25,817 nucleotides of DNA, taken from JAXMAF01 sp046350555 (GTDB lineage Bacteria; Planctomycetota; Phycisphaerae; Phycisphaerales; SM1A02). A program made the translations under genes and the position numbers. This document shows, in pieces, positions 24,845 to 25,817 of the stretch (positions are counted from its first letter, which is position 1; each line of letters opens with the position of its first letter). The notes under the pieces were generated by a model that saw only the letters and a list, made by a program, of their open reading frames with translations, searched no databases and was not told the origin of the DNA. The stretch spans positions 1 to 25,817 of the forward strand of contig JAXMAF010000040.1 in assembly GCA_046350555.1 (NCBI GenBank), written 5' to 3'.

Positions 24845-25817
24845 GATCGTTACCGTACCATCCCGACCGGTGCGACTGCTCACGGATTTCGCATACCTCG
24901 GCGCGGCCGCCGTCACCAGCCCCATCTGGATCGCCCGCATGGCGGCCCGGGGAAAGCTGCGCACCGACTGGCGGGCGCGCCTCGGCTACGTGGCGGACTC
25001 GCCTGCTGCGCGGGCGCCCGACGAGGCGCGCAGACGACTGCTCATCCATGCCGTCTCGGTTGGGGAGGTCAACGCGATCCGGGCGTTGGTCGATCGGCTT
25101 GCCGCAGGACCGGATCCGCTCGACGTCGTGATCGCGACGACCACCGACACCGGCACCGCGAGGGCCCGCGAGCTCTTCGGCGGTCGGTATCGACTGGTCC
25201 GCTACCCGTTCGACTTCTCCGCCGCCGTCGATCGCCTGCTCGATGCCGTGCGCCCCGATGCGGTGGCGCTCGTCGAGCTGGAGGTGTGGCCGAACTTCGT
25301 CGCGTCGTGCGATCGTCGCGGAATCCCCGTCGCCGTGATCAACGGTCGCCTCAGCGCTCGCAGCTTTCGCCGCTACCGCCTGGCGCGGCCCTTCCTGTCG
25401 CCCACCTTCGCGCGACTCGCGGCCGTCGCGGCGCAGGACGAGGCGTACGCGGTTCGCTTCCGCGCCATGGGCGTTCCCGCGGAGCGCGTCGCGGTATGCG
25501 GCACGATGAAGTGGGACACGGCGCAGGTCGTCGACGACGAGGGTGACGCCAGCGCCAAGCTGGCGATCGATCTCGGGATCGATCGTTCCAGGCCGCTGGT
25601 GGTCGCCGGATCGACGGCGCCCGGCGAGCACGAACTCCTCGTGGCGGCAGTCCCGCCCGGGATCCAGTTGCTCTGCGCTCCGCGAAAGCCCGAGTGGTTC
25701 GACGACGCCGCACGCGTCCTCGATGGTTGCGTGCGCCGTTCGCGCGCGGGCGCCGTGCAGCGCACACCCGCCGGGCGCACCGAGGTGCGCCCGGCGAAAC
25801 CCGCCGGGCGCGGCCGG
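24843..25817 (+). CDS. waaA: 3-deoxy-D-manno-octulosonic acid (Kdo) transferase, 3' end cut by window edge
   Basis: An open frame runs from the ATG at 24843 to the right edge (325 codons, no stop). WaaA (KdtA) adds Kdo to lipid IVA at the inner membrane. An N-terminal hydrophobic segment (LLTDFAYLGAAAVTSPIWIA, about 12-31) fits the family's membrane anchor. HAVSVGEVNAIRALVDRL (the SVGE motif with the catalytic Glu), VIATTTDTGTARA, EVWPNFVASCDRRGIPVAVI, NGRLSARSFRRYR, VAAQDEAYAVRFRAMGV, CGTMKWD and VAGSTAPGEHE match WaaA in order. The loop after the STAPGEHE motif looks a few residues shorter than usual before LLCAPRKPEWF. The second Rossmann half is cut off. An in-frame GTG at 24870 is an alternative start. 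It implies lipid A/LPS in this organism. Confidence 0.9.
   Translation, partial: MIVTVPSRPVRLLTDFAYLGAAAVTSPIWIARMAARGKLRTDWRARLGYVADSPAARAPDEARRRLLIHAVSVGEVNAIRALVDRLAAGPDPLDVVIATTTDTGTARARELFGGRYRLVRYPFDFSAAVDRLLDAVRPDAVALVELEVWPNFVASCDRRGIPVAVINGRLSARSFRRYRLARPFLSPTFARLAAVAAQDEAYAVRFRAMGVPAERVAVCGTMKWDTAQVVDDEGDASAKLAIDLGIDRSRPLVVAGSTAPGEHELLVAAVPPGIQLLCAPRKPEWFDDAARVLDGCVRRSRAGAVQRTPAGRTEVRPAKPAGRGR

Overview
The window is a GC-rich (roughly 70% G+C by eye), gene-dense bacterial chromosome segment carrying conserved housekeeping genes. Its features suggest a Gram-negative planctomycete-like bacterium, possibly Phycisphaerae. These are a fused SecD-SecF with enlarged periplasmic heads, a TPR-YggX fusion, a Tat-exported xylose-isomerase-like TIM-barrel protein, a FlgI-like lipoprotein with no flagellar neighbours, and a Kdo transferase (WaaA) implying lipid A/LPS. 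The taxonomic placement is inference; there is no rRNA in the window.

Left part (1-8837). A TPR-YggX gene runs off the left edge on the minus strand. Divergent from it is a plus-strand run: pyrD (class 1 dihydroorotate dehydrogenase), a Zincin_1-type metallopeptidase, tgt, yajC, a secD-secF fusion, and a membrane-anchored LysM protein. The tgt-yajC-secDF order is the classical translocon neighbourhood. pyrD, the metallopeptidase and the first half of tgt (about 1460-2860) are broken by many frame changes, while the following 17 kb is clean.

Middle part (8910-19382). An aldo/keto reductase and an FAD-dependent oxidoreductase form an overlapping minus-strand pair. A Tat-exported sugar-phosphate-isomerase-like protein is divergent from them. 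Next on the minus strand come a DedA-family membrane protein, a full-length SMC with a long disordered tail, a FlgI-like lipoprotein, and a tRNA-Val(UAC). About 90-98 bp of an unknown repeat occurs twice in the same orientation, once after the isomerase gene and once between the tRNA and hrpA.

Right part (19635-25817). An HrpA-type DEAH helicase has one internal frame change and stops abruptly after the helicase core. It faces an ApaH/PrpA-like metallophosphatase whose 3' end is also frameshifted. Divergent from the phosphatase, with start codons on the two arms of a perfect 15-bp palindrome, lies mutL with the endonuclease motifs. A tandem ACT-domain protein is convergent with mutL, and waaA (Kdo transferase) starts divergently from it and runs off the right edge.

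I did not find CRISPR arrays, transposases, phage genes, defence islands or biosynthetic clusters. The most noteworthy signals are the repeated element, the sharply localised gene breakage, the truncated helicase, the palindromic shared start region, and the enlarged domains in SecDF, Tgt and SMC.
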